From: Daphnia pulex
Taxonomy: Eukaryota > Arthropoda > Branchiopoda > Diplostraca > Daphniidae
Length of the DNA stretch: 64,000 nucleotides
Assembly: GCF_021134715.1 (NCBI RefSeq)
Contig: NC_060019.1
Location: 10,058,001 to 10,122,000 of the forward strand
Direction: 5' to 3'
The notes under the pieces were generated by a model. It saw nothing but the letters and a program-made list of their open reading frames with translations, searched no databases and was not told the DNA's origin. Every line of letters begins with the position of its first letter. Position 1 is the stretch's first letter. A program made the translations under genes and the position numbers. Of the stretch, positions 13,533-27,589 are shown piece after piece.

Positions 13533-16500
13533 CTGTTTTTGTTTGTGTCCCCCAGAAATAAAAAATCAATAAATATAAAAATGTCATTTATAAAGTGATC
13601 GAGAGAGAGAAAGAAAAAAAGAGCGGCAAATTTGAAATTCAAAAAAGAAGGAACCTTGATTCTGGACGAGTAGTCCTGATGAGTGGCCTGGCGTACCAAG
13701 ACATTACGTGTGGGCTGGATCGTTGGCGTGGCGCTCGGAAATTGAATGATGGGAGCCCTTCCGGTGACGGGCGACGTGGCCGCCTCCTCTGTCGTCGAAG
13801 TCAGCGTCGATTTGGTGGCTTTGCTGAATGATCTCTGCTGCTGGACGCTGGCTAGGAAATCCATCCAGCAGAGGCCTCGGTAGCGTGACAGCTGATCGTC
13901 GAAAAAGTTGGACGGCTGCATGCAGGTCAATACTTCCTCCAGGCCCGACAAACTCTCCGATTTAGTCCGGCCTGACCTGTCAAACTGTCCCCCCACATAA
14001 AGAAGAAGAAGAAAAAACTTATGAACAAACCACACGACAAAAGTTTCGCCATTGTTTTCTTGTTTTCTTGTTTTTTTCCATATCAATTATAGCATCTCAT
14101 GGATTTATATTGGCCCCCTCTCGGCCCGGAATCATTCAATTATGTATACCCCGCGGTACCACAGACGGTTGCATCTCACGCGGTGCGGCACACGGCACTA
14201 CGTGATCGATCGGTTGGCGTCCATATTTTAAAAGATTCCTGGTAAAACGTTCAGGATATAGCCCACGGTCTAAATAGTACAACCCTTGGCCATCGATTGG
14301 TGACTCACCAACGACGTACTACTACATATATCGGCTACGCAGTGGAGGCAACAGATATCATCGACAACATCGACAACACCAAGATGGAAAAGTTTTTTCC
14401 CCATTTTTCCCGGCGCATCTTGTTATAAATAAGTAACAAAAAAATGCCAGCAGGAGAGGAAAACAAAAAAAAAAGATTACCAATTTGAGCAAGGACCAGC
14501 TGTTTTTCTGTTTGCGGGCGGCGTTGGAAGCAGCATCTGTCGAATTCAAAATACAATTCAAAAGGAAGAAGAAGAAGAGAAAAACAAAAAAAAAAGGGGG
14601 CAATTGGATTAGAAAAGAGCGCCTAAAGCACACGCTAGACCGATGTATACAACGAAATCGTTCACACAGACACACACACAACATCCATCATTTCTCCCTG
14701 TAACTCGCAGGCGATTCTCTGCAGTACATGGTAGCACGAAGCAACAGCATGAACAAATAAAAAAGAAAAACTTTTTTATTTTTTAAAAAAAGAACTTTTT
14801 TTAACGTTTTGTTTGAAGAGATGAGAGAGAAAAAAATAAAACCGAGCATGTAGGATAGTCTCCGGGATCTATATAAAGGCGCCATATAGAGCTATTGACA
14901 TAATAACGATTTATGATTGGCCATAGAATAAATATATATATGAGCCGGGTTCACCGTGTTCTATCTAGTATTGGCGAGCTAATATATACTATAAAAAAGA
15001 GATTACCAAGTTTTCAACTCATACAGTATATATTATATAGCCGACCGATCTGGACGTGTTTATTATAGTTACCGGTATCTCCTGCTAGGCTCTGCGTCGA
15101 TCCTTCCCAATCTGCAAGAGAGAGAGAAAGAGAGAGCGGAATTTATAGAGAGCCGTATAAACTTGATGGGGAGAGACTTTGGGCAAGTTGTAAAACGGAC
15201 GGCGATAATAATTGGATTTGATAGTTTCAATTCGATGTGATTCGAGCGAAGAATTTCATCGAGGGGATAATGATTACACGGTGACGGGCAATATAATTGA
15301 ACTGGTTACCGAGGACGCTGTTGCGCTGAGTGAGCACTTTGCTGTAGACGAGCAAATCTCCCGGGCAGATCTGCATGGGCGGAATGACGACGAAGGAGCT
15401 GCGTCGCTGCTGCGTTCGTGAATTGCCAGAACTTCCGGAACCGCACGAGCCACCGCCCACGCTGCCGCTGCAATTGCCGTCGTTCTCCGTGCAACTGAAA
15501 AATAAAAAAGGAAAAAAAAAATAAAAATAACGTCACACACGGACCATTCACGCAAACGCGTTATGTCATCACCGCCGTTTATGCAAAGTGTTTAATTGAT
15601 TTACAAGAAAACTATAACTCTGTTTGCACACAAGTTTCCTTCCTATTCAAACAAAAGAATTTGATCCCCGGGATCGATCCTGGGCTTCTTCTTTTTTTCT
15701 AAATAAAAAAGGCTGATGGAAGGAGAGAAAGAGAACAATAAATAGGCAATAATAATAATAAAAAAGGCATAGGTAATAGACGGCGGGAGAGGAGAGAGTA
15801 AATAGGGAGGATAAATAAAATTAAAAAAACAAACAAATAAATACAAGGGAACGATGGAGGAAATATAAAAAAACGGCGCAAATAAACCGCCCCGAGACGT
15901 GGGGCGAACGAAATCAATGGTTTCCCCGGGAGAGGAGGAACAAGTCAGGCGGTGCCGCCGTCGTCATGACAACGCTGATATAGACTACAGCAGCAGCAGC
16001 AGCCCAGTAATATATTGCACGTCTGTATAAATCCCGAATTACCGCGCGCCTTCCACTCGCTTCGGCAGCTCACACGACCGAGAGATGAGAGTTTGAGCCC
16101 CCTCCTTTGACTTTTATTTCATTTTTCTCTCCACGTATCTTATATTCTGGCCGTCTCTATTGGCCGACAAGACAACTTTTGTCTTATACGAATAGATTTT
16201 TCCCTTTTTCGGGAGGGCCGGGACAGTCTGAGATACGCCGGGAAAATGAAATCAGTCATCCGTGAACCGAACGACTTGTCAACCCCCATTGACATCTCGT
16301 GTAGGGCCGGCAATGCTGGAGAGGAGCATATTGACCTTTCCGTACTAAAAATACACCTTTTCGCCTCTCATGTACAAGTCACAATCGAGTTTCAATTTCG
16401 TTGCTCCTTATTGAATAGATATAGCAGGGGGCCAGCAGAGAGAGAGATAGAGAGATCCTGTTATATACTTATAAGCGTCTTTTATTTTTCAATAATGTCC

Positions 16501-19500
16501 TTTTCTCTTCTTCTCCTCTTTTCTACTTCATTTTTGTTTGATCGTCAAAAACTCGGCGCATCGTCGCTATTGACAAGGTCGAGATGAAAGTAGAGCCAGA
16601 TGAACCGAACCTCCTAGCTCTCTCTCTTCTCTCTCTCTTTGGTCGTGTTAGTAGCGCTTCTTCTGTTCTCTCCCCGCTCCTGGCTGGCTGCTGCCTATAC
16701 AACAAGACGACGGGACTAGCAGGCACAGGTAGATTCTATTTATTTGAGACGATATAGACGATAGATTCGACGACGTCGAAGGTGGAAGGGCAAAAAGATG
16801 GGAAAAAAAAAAGAGTTTTCCATCATCCGCGATTCATGGCTGGCTTTGATCCCCGATGATCACTCGCCCAGCCAATCAAACCCGCAAGATGTGCTATGCT
16901 CTTCCTCTCTCTTTTATCTCTTCCCCCCACCTATAGACGCAGCTGTTTTCCACCTTCTAGTCCAATTTTATTATATAAACGACCAAAAGAGTTTGTCTTT
17001 TTTTTAACTTCGCATTCAGCTTTAAACCCGATGCTTCTTTTCTGCCAGAGTGGATTTGAATCCCCCGCTAAAAAAATAAAAACCAGCCACTAATACCCTA
17101 CCCAGGCCACCCACCCGCAAAAGACTCGGGGCCAGAACGTTGACGACGTGGCCCCGCAAATCTCATCATTTCTATTGCTTCTCCCGCAGCATTATGTAAT
17201 AATAATAATAATAGTAGTAGTAATACAAAAGGGGCTTTTCATAAGAGCTAATCCTGTCTAATTCTCCGTTTATGGTAAACGCAGACTTTTTCCTACATCT
17301 CCCTTCTTCCCCCTCATCTCAGTAATAATCAAAAGAATATAGAAACTGACGGGGGGGGGGCTAAATGAAAATCGGCTTTTCGAGCTGCGGGTCACGTAGT
17401 CACGTTGACTCGAATCGATGGCGGGGAAAAAGAAAAAGAAGAAGAAGAAATAACGAAATGGGCATAAATCAATGATGGAAATTATATCATGGATCGTGTC
17501 TGGGTTGGTTGGTTGGTTGGCTGGCATGGCATGGCATGGCCGACTAACCTGGTGGATGTTTCTTTGTCAGCGCTCTGCTCCGTGTCCTCGCTGCTGTCCA
17601 TGTTGTAAGGAGGGATTTTGGGTGGGACGAGGGCCCGGCGACGGGTGAGGACCGAGGCGGGCGGCTCCGTTTCCTCATCATCTGCAGCCGTGGTTGTCAT
17701 CGAGCGCCGGCAGCCACTCCCGATACTCCCGGCCATGCTACCACTGCCGTCCGGCGGCTGGTGATGGCAGTTGCCAGAAAGGGACTGTCCAGGAAACAAT
17801 TCGTGTTCCTGTTTTTGTCAAGATTTTTGCATTCCGTTTTACAAATTGGGAAAAATAGAAAAAACAAAAACAAATAGAAATCAATCGATTCAGGTCCTTC
17901 GATTAGAACTGTAAACATGGATAGATATATTTACATCATCTTGGACGTTGGGTGATGGCAAATTGATGTAAGGTGGGTTGATCGATTCTCGGCTCCCGTC
18001 ACGTCCTCGAACTCTCCCTGAGAGAAATAACAATTTGTGGTGAAACAAAAATAGTCTGACATGAAAGATATCGCTAGGAATTTTTTTTTTCACTGATTCA
18101 AACAACAGCAGCAACAACAACAACAACACAAAGATAAGGGGGGAGGCGAAAAAAATACCTCCGGAGACTATTTTGAGCCGATTGCTGTCGTGGATAGACA
18201 GGCTGGACTGATTGCTGCAAAAGTGACAGGGCGGATCGGCGTCTGGATAGTGCAGGTCGCTCAAGTGCTCGATCCTCGTCATCTCCGGCCCGGATTTCAG
18301 CTGATCTTCCAATACTGTTGTTGTTGTTTTTTTTTTCCCCCATCGTTAACGTCATCATTTCAGCAGTCGCCGGAGGGGGTAGTAGGAACAAGAAAGAAAG
18401 AAAGAAAAAAGATCGAATTGCGTCATTAAAAGAAAAGAAAAAAGAAAAAGTAAATAAAAAATACATGATGACGGAATGATAACGCGGAATATACAGGAGG
18501 AATTACATCAGCAGCTCCGATCGGCAGCACGTAACAGAAAAACACGAGCCGGCCGTTCGGAGAAATGGAAATCAGTTTGGCATTTGCTTTTGTTTCAATC
18601 AGGAAAAAAAAAGGAGCAAAAGGAGCTCTAGAGCGAAGAAGGAGCGGAGAGCCAAAGTGTGTGTCGAGGAGGAAAGAGCGCGAGAGCGCCTAGTGAAATC
18701 CTCGGGAGCTTTGTGTAGTGTAGTGTAGTGTTGTGTGTGTGTGTGTACTATACGGCGCGTGAATCCTTCCTGCTCCTGATGCCGAGGATATGTCAACATC
18801 AAAGGGATTGCCAAAGGGATTGCCCCTCCCCCCTCCTCCTCCTCCATCCACTCTCTTCATCTATAGGCAATTCCACGTGTTTATATCGACGTCGACGAAT
18901 AGTCTAGATCTCGTTCGTCTTCATCTGATCGAGTCGCCCATCATCATCATCGCCTCCCCAGTCTAGTAGAGAAACGAACGACCGGCTCCCTTTTATCGAT
19001 CCGCTTTTCCATCCTCTCTCTGCAGAGCACGCCGATCCTGTCTCTCTCTCTCTCTCGGACTCCCAATGGCCGACCTTTCTTCATCGTCACTAACGTGACC
19101 ACCAGACCGGGAAGACGCAACTGTCAGCCGGCCTCGTGTGTGTTAGGCCTCCCTCGTCACTACCGTCTCTCCCTATAAGTAGACAAGATCTACAACAAAT
19201 TTGGTACGCCACTTTTTCGGATCGAGTTAAGATCTATGATGTGTAGGCGCTCACAAGAGAGAGGCCTAGGGGGGTAGAAGCTACTCTTCCCTCGCCGGCT
19301 CCTCCTGATTGGTAATAGGAAACCTGCTTCGTTACGTCCTGGCATATATCTTCCCACCACCACCGGTGCGGTGCGGTGGCTCGTTTTGGTCGTCGCCGAG
19401 TCAAGCCACACAGAAATAACTGAGCGTAGGGGGAGATATACACAGATAGATTATTGTCTTCAGCGAAATATCGATCGATGATGCAACCGCGGAGGAGAGC

Positions 19501-22500
19501 TGTGCAGAGAAATTGAATTCACAGTGTGTATCTCTCACTATCTCGCCAATTTGTCAGCCCGAGGGGGGGGAGGGTAAGATTGCGGTCTTGGGGGGTTAGT
19601 TGATGGCGACAATCCAAACGGAAAACAAAAAAAGGCGGACCGATGAATTGCGTCTCTTTTATTTCTTTTCTTTTGACAAAAGAGAGACGGGCATTCATTT
19701 AGCCCTGGCCGAGTTTGAGACGACAAATTGCACGCAAAGAAAATGAAGAAAAGATTGTGCAGAAGAATAGCCGCGGCGGGCCAGGGATCGATGAGTCTAG
19801 TAAACTGTAGCTTTTAGTCGAACTTGAGCCAATAACAGATGGGGTTGATAGGGTTAGACCCCACCCCGAAAAGGGGGGAAATAAATACAATCAAGTTGGG
19901 AATTTTCCAATTTTTTTTTCTCTCTCTTTTACTTTTTCTTTCCGGCGGATTTTTCATCTTCTTTGAATGCAGTCAAATCAGAAGGAACTAGAACTCCTGC
20001 GTGAGAGAGAGAGAGACGCTGGATGGAGGCTCGTGTGACAACAACAGCGCCAGCAGTGGCGATCAATCAGAAGTTGCTATGTACACACATATCTACGGGA
20101 TCTTTTTGTGACTGCACATACGTCTGCGAATAATGCACTCCCGAAAAGAAAAAGAAAAAAATGAAGGGGGGGGGGGGGGGAGTGAGGTTGGGAGGGACGA
20201 CCGATGGGTCGATGAAAAAAGATGATGGAGGACAACCGTTCGACTGTAAAACTTGCATATATTGCAAAAAAGAAATCATCATAACAATAATAATAATAAT
20301 AATAAAAAAAGATCCTGATGGATTTTTATCGTCCTCTTGAGCCAGTCATTTTTTTCTATTTAGAGAGAAAGTCTGACAAAGGCTTAATATTTGAACTTTT
20401 GTGTCGGGGGGTCCAAGAAAATAAACCCAACTCAACACGGGAAACAACAACAATAACAGCATATAAATAGGTCGGAGGAGTCTAGTGGGGGGGCAAAGGA
20501 GAGCCCTATTGACTGCTGCCCCACCCGCCCGCCGGTCCCCATATTTCAGTGTGTGTGTGTGTGTATATTAGCATTTGAGATGTATGTTTTTATTCGATTC
20601 CGGATGCACGGCACGACACAAACAAGCTGTTGCTGGAGTAACCGAGAAGCTTTCCTACGGCACTTAGGATTTTGATTCTTTGCCACGCTTGACATTTGGT
20701 TATTCGATTGAAAAAAAAAAAAAAACATTTCTCCGGAAGCCATTCGAAAATTTCTTTACCCGGAAAATAAGAAAAATCGCGCGAAATTCAAACGAAGCCA
20801 AACAAATCAAATTTCCAGACCGGACGAAATCATATAATTATATGTGTGAAACCAGCAGCGCCCACACCAAGTTGAGGAAATATGTTTACACAAACTTTCA
20901 TTATTATTAGATTTTTAATTTTTGTTTCCTCAGTTGAACGAACCCCGCCCTAAAATTGAAAAAAAAATGGAGAAAATAAAACCGAGCTGGCGTATATTGT
21001 ACGTGCGGGAAACACGATTACTCTACTTATTTACCGCGAATGGGTTTCTGTGTTCCGTCTGGCGGATGATGAGCGCAAACAAGCTGTTGCTTCCAACTGG
21101 CGGAGAATTTTCCGCTTCCGCCAGCAGCCCCGACACCAGCGCTGCTGCTGCTGTTGCTGATGCTGCCGCTACCACAGGACCCGTCGTTACTCTCCGCACT
21201 GAGCATATCGTCAACGGGACGCTAATAAAACCCCCGACGCTGGGCGGCTCACGATTAGCGACACGTCATGATCTCTCGCCGGGGGGGAGGGGACAAAAGT
21301 GAAATTTCCTTAGACGACTGTCAAAACACACACACGCACAAAACACTCACGTCCACGCGCAATTAAAACAAAATGGGCGTGTCCACACTGAAAAAAGTTC
21401 TTTTGATGACAGGGAAAAATAGCGCCGAGCCGAGAGTGATGAAAAGAAATGGAAAAACTCTCCCAGCCGGATGATCGGTTGGTTGAATCTCTAAAACAAA
21501 TCTGACGCGAAGCAAAAATTAAAAAAATAAAATAATTTTGCCAGCGGGACTGTAGGGGAGAGCGAACCGAACTGCTCCGCCGTTTGCGTCCGTGTAAGGG
21601 AACGCTGCGTCGCCGCTCCCGCGCCACAGGCACGGGACCTGCACAACCCAACGCGGGTTTAATAGCTGCGCGTTCCTTTCTTTCTCTCTCTCTCGCTCGC
21701 TCCTATCGCTCCTATCGCTCCCGGGGTGTACACTTTTCTCTTATTGGCACCATCACGCAGACTCGACCGCAGCAACGGCCAAAGAGAAGGATGGGAGGGG
21801 GGGGGAACAAAAAGAAAAGAAAAGAAAATCACGCACTCTGTCTGTCTCTCCGTGATTCGATCGGGAAAAGGGGTTTCTGGCCTACAGGAGTGAGAGACAA
21901 GAGACGATTGTTATTCTAGGCAGATCCGCCAGGCACAGGATCTTGTTTTTAACGGGCCATCCATCGAATTGCGTGTCAGACGCAATCAAGGAAAGATCAA
22001 GGCCCTCGACGGGCGAAATTCACTCGTCGGCGGCAGAGAAGAGGCTCTTCTTCTTCTTCTCGTTTCCTAGTGGCGCTTCTGCTGTAACCTCCCGTCTGTG
22101 GGGCGGAGTTTCCACATTTAATAAGAAGAGACGTCGTGCCCGTCTTGTGTATTTAGTTTTCCCCGCCACCCGTTATGCCACCACCACCACCGCCATCATA
22201 ATCATCATCATCATCATCTCTGGCAATTTATTGATTTATTGTTCTTTCCCCCGGTTTGGTTGGTTGGTGGGTTTGGATGGCTGTACCGAGATGTCGTGAC
22301 CTAGGAGACAAAGAAAATTGACGACTTGATGACTTGTGTGTGTCTCTATGCGCCAAATGAATCCCTGAGAGCATCCTCATCCATAATGACGTGACGGCAA
22401 CGACAGCGCAGATGGGAAAAGGCGGCCATCACACGTGTTTAGCATCACCGCGCCCGCTCATCTGGCCAAAAGGGATCTATTCACGGGCAAATGACGTTTG

Positions 22501-25500
22501 TGTATCGAAACGACTATGGCCAACCATAAGCTTCTATTAATAACCGTCTACGACTTGGATAACTCCATAACTATGCGCGTTTCTTTTCTTTTCTATTTTT
22601 TCAAGCTACAAGTTCCAAAATTATTGAAAAAAAAAAACACAATTTTTCTTTATCGTTCCTGTTTCTGAACTTTGAAAAAAGACCTCCGGTTGTTGCTGCC
22701 TCATTTGCCATTGTCGGGAGAGAGAGAGAGAAGAAAAATAAAAATAAAATGGAGACATTGTCGCTTTCAATCGCACGAAAAAGTCCCGTGAGAGACAAAC
22801 GACGTGTACGCCATCAGACCTTTTGTGCGAGCCTTCCCACGGAGGAAGAAGAAGGAAGACGAGCGTATAGTACTAGTAGTTTGTATAAGGTGCTGTTATA
22901 GTAATATGAAAAGGGGTGGAGGGGGGTACTCTCTCGAATGGTACAACAACAACAACAACAAGTCAACATCCACAACATACTCGGGGATATATATGGGCCA
23001 ATAAAAAAGCGAGACAGGAGAGAGAAAGAGAGAGAGAGAGTCCCATGTATAAATAAGGCCGCACAGCTGAGCAACCAGCGAATATAAATACAAATATTCT
23101 CGAGAAAAACGTCAAACGCGCCAGCGGAGAGATCCATCGGTCACAATCACTCGCCCTGTCCATTGTAGTACGTGCGTATATACGCCGTTTGAATTTTCCA
23201 GTGGCGGGAGGAGGAAAAGAAATAATCAAAAAAGTAAAAAAAGAAGCTATGACGGCTCTTTTTTTTTCCCCCACGATGGCATCGGGCCATATCATTATCC
23301 AGTTCAATAGTTACATTGAGATATAGACGCCTCGGAATGATGGTGAAGTTTTGGCATGGCGTCAAAGACAAAAAAGACTTTTGCAGCGAGCGAATAGCAG
23401 CGAGCCGACGAGAGAGAATCGAACTACACGGGCCCTGCTGCTGTTGTTGATTGAAAAAAAGAAGGAAACGACGCCAACGACGCAGGGTAGTATATAGATA
23501 GATATACACACATGCAAGCTGCTGGAAAAGCAGAAGAACAAGACTCCTTGATGGGTGTCGATGGTCCATTAGGATCCCGCACGAGGGCAAACATGAGAAA
23601 GACAGAGCTCATCTCTCGATGAAAGAAGCTCTGTTATTTTGATTTTGTTTTGTTTGTTTCGCTGGAAAATCGGGAGCGAATCGGAAACAAAGTTCTAAGA
23701 GGATAAAGAATCCTGTCCAGGGAGGAATTTCAGCGTTGCCTGGGATCGATACAATGACAGAAGAGGGTCGATCCACTCGGATGTGCCAGAGAGACGCACA
23801 TCATTTTACGCAGCGGCAACCGAGTCATACGCGGACACAAACGGGACTCACGTACACACACAACACACACAAAACCGGCCGGGAAAGAGGAAACAACAAG
23901 GAGCTCTACAATGTGTACACAAGCTAATAGCAGTGTGTATATCGTCGAAAGGAGAAGAGCGACCTTTTCAATCATCTATTTAGCCTACCAACAAGTTTAT
24001 AATGGAAGATATATCGCGAAAGAAAGAAAGAGAGTGACTCTGGCTGGTCCCATTTTCGATCTCATCCAATAAACTCATCGATCCATTCGCTTTTCTGCTC
24101 CCTCCCATATTGTTCCTTTTTTTTCTCCCGTCCCGGGACTTCCTAGTAGAGGGGATTCGATGGCATTTTACGGGATTCTGATAACAAGGAAAAAATAAAA
24201 AAGAGAAGCGGCCAATGGAAAATAAAAGTCAATAATGTTCGCAAAAACAATTTATCCTGTAAAATAGCCTCTCTCTCGACGACCGAGAGCCAAAGAGAGC
24301 AGCAGCTTCGTCCGACGGTTGGCTGCTGCTCCTTGGCTCCTAATCGATTCGGGAATGTCATCAGGGGACCCTTGTCTCTCCCCCCCTCCCCTCCTTCATT
24401 GGCTCCCTTATTTTTGTGTGTACATCCTCCATAATATTGTCAATTATGATTATAGACTTCGCCCCGATCCCCGGATGGCAACCAGAATGCGCTGGTTTCT
24501 TTTTCTTTGGGTTGTTTGAAATACAAAATAAAAAAGACAGGAATGAAATGAAATATTTGGTTGCGGGGGTGGAGGACATTATTCCCGGTGGACTGTGGGG
24601 AAACAATTGAACGGTCACCATTTGACAATGATCTAAAATGTCCTATTTATACCTCTCTCCAGGTAGGCGAGTCCGCTACTGGATGGCTCGACCAGCCTCA
24701 AAGAGGCGGGTTCGGGTGAGATGCTCTCGGAACGCAAGTGATGCTGCAAGAGGAGCGATCCTTGCGCCGAGTGATGCTGTTGGTGGTGGTGGTGGTAGTG
24801 GTGATGCTGTTGGAGGTGGCGGGAATTCTCGATCCCGTCGACGACGAGGAACGACTCGCCGACGAACGATCCGAAATCCGACGGATACTCTGACATCTGG
24901 CGTGTAGGGAAAGAGATCCAGTCTTGACTGATGCTACTCCGCCCGCTACTAGACGGACATCCAGCACCCGCCAAGCCAGATCCGCCCGCAGGCTGCAACG
25001 TCCGGACAGGTGAGCGACGACACAGACGCGACAGCCGTGAAATGGACGACGACGACGACGCAGCCGGACTCTTTGATCATTTGGTTATTGAATTTTCGTT
25101 TTGGAGGTTGGGTCGTGTCGTAATCGGCCAGAAAATAAAAATGGGTGGAAAAGAGATATTCCATAAAATTCCATTTTAAAAAACTGGAAGGCCGTTTCTT
25201 TTTTTTAAAACGGCCATATTTATAATCAAATAGAAAAGTTTGCAAAGTTAAAAAAAAATAAAACAGCTATTCATCTGCCTAGATTATTAGCCCATAAAGA
25301 TGCGGTTGTGTCACCTAGACACGAAACTATTTCTACACTTCCATCCGTTCTTATATCTTCCGCCTGCCATGTTGATGGTAGAGGACGAAGGGTTGCGTCA
25401 CTCCGGACTATGGAATAAGAGGCTCGCGACTTGATTAATAATGATAGCGTTGCTATAGAGGCAGCCGCTCAACGAAAGTGATGAAAAATTATACGATCGT

Positions 25501-27549
25501 CTCCCCCCCCCGTCATCCCTTCTCACTTCTCCAATCATCTCGATGGCTTTTTTTTTTGCAGCATTTTCTTTCTCTCTTTCAAGCTATTGATTTGTTACGA
25601 AATGGGACTTTTAAGAACTGGCACATAGCATTCTGCCTCCACTCCCCATTCGCCAAAAATTCTTTTTCCCTTTTATTTTTGATTTCTTTTCCTTTTTCTT
25701 CTTCTTGGTCCGCTTTAATATTTAAAAAAAGCCTAACAGACGTGACCTTTTCAAAGGTTGCTCCGTCATCCCGTCTTCCGGTTGTCATGACCACTGTATC
25801 GATGTATAGTGACGAAAGCCTTGCCTCCTCCCCATCTGACATCTCTCCAACCGGAAGCTCAACTGCAAAACTGAAATGCCGCAGTCAATTCTAAAGATCT
25901 ACTACGTCAATTCATTTCCCAACGTAATTAGGCCATCTCTCTCCCCTCCCTACATTAGTCTCTATACAGCAGGTCCCAAGTCCCTAATGCCGCAAACCTA
26001 ATAATATTTACGACTGAATCGCCGAGCTGGAACGAATCCAATTTTGTCCTCCCCATTTTCCTACGGTATCCATCGCTCCCCATCCTCCAGTCTTGTTGTT
26101 GTTGTTGTTTGATCCAATGAGCGGCGAGTGACGATAATCTTTTGGCCGAGCTCGTCAACTCAATTCAAGCGAATCGGAACCCCCCCCCCATCTCCCAATT
26201 TCAGAGATCTAGGTCAAATGTTACGCAATAGAACGCTGATTGCACAAGTACACGTGATCTCATCCATTATCTTTAAAACCGGTTGGCGATTATCAAATGA
26301 TGATTGCAAACGGGATGTAGAGATAATGGAAGGTCGTTGTTGTTGGTTGTTGTCGTTCACACCTCGATGCTGTTTTGTTGGCGGACGGAGCAGCCGGTCG
26401 CGGCCAATGAATTTCTGGCCGATTGGGTCTGACGAGGCGTCGGCACTTCCAAACTGGACTGGTGTTGCGGCGACCACGAGCGTCTGGCCGTCACCCGGGG
26501 ACCTCCCATCAGAGTGCTGCCCAGGAGCGGGCTCAAAGTCAGTCCGGAAATGGAGGCGGGCGGAAGCGTAGAGGGAGTCGTCGTCGTCGTCACATTAATC
26601 CGTCGATTGGAGTTTGGACTGGTGCTGGCACTGCGCGGACAACCACTGGGGCCACTATTTTCTGGCCGGCTTAATATCGGCGACGAAGACTTGGCCGACG
26701 GACTTAGCCGCCGATCCATTGTTGTCGTTGCCGGGCCGTCTGCTGGATTATAAGCCGAAGAAAAGAAGAAGAAGAAGAAGTAAAAAAAAGGGGCCTACGA
26801 GAGGGAGGGGGGTCGTAATGTCTCGTTTCTGGGCAAAGGTGGCCGGCAGCTGGATCACTGATCCAAAGCACGTCGAATCCTCTATACGGATCGATGCCGT
26901 GATTGATGCGCTCTGGCACAGTCGACGCACTCACTCACTCACAGAGTCGCTATCTCACTCACTCACGTAGCGATGATATATAGAGGGCGGGAGAGCAGCT
27001 GGCCGATCCCGTCCCGAGAGGACACAGGGGCCAGCGACGAGGAGGGTGAAAGAAAACGACGGACGAATCGTCTTTTAATCACTACTCTTCAGGGCAGTCC
27101 AACAGTAACGACCAGTGCGGGCGTCGTCGGGACCGATCCTTGTCCAAACAATCCACATGTCGGTCATCATCGATGACGTTCCATCGATGATGATCGACAA
27201 AAAGTTTTTCTCCCTTTTGTTTCTGGTTAATTAACGATCCCGATCAAAATCAAATAATCCCCAAAAATAAATAAATAAATCAGAGGCCGGTATTATAGGG
27301 TTGAGTGCGGCGCCCCCAGACGTTGATGATGAACTCGACACTATATTTATGAAGGATCTTCTCCTTATAGACACAGTGTGTGTGTGTGTGTCTCGCTTCC
27401 CTCCGGCGAGTTACTATTACGTGTGTCAGCTCACGGCGGTAGCTGCCGGGAGCGAGAGGGAGACTAAGAAATGGAGACAACCAAAGAGAGAAAGAGCGAG
27501 AGAGAGAGCTTGGTTGTGTGTGTGTGTATATACTCTCCAATCAATACGG

Positions 27550-27589
<40 letters not shown>

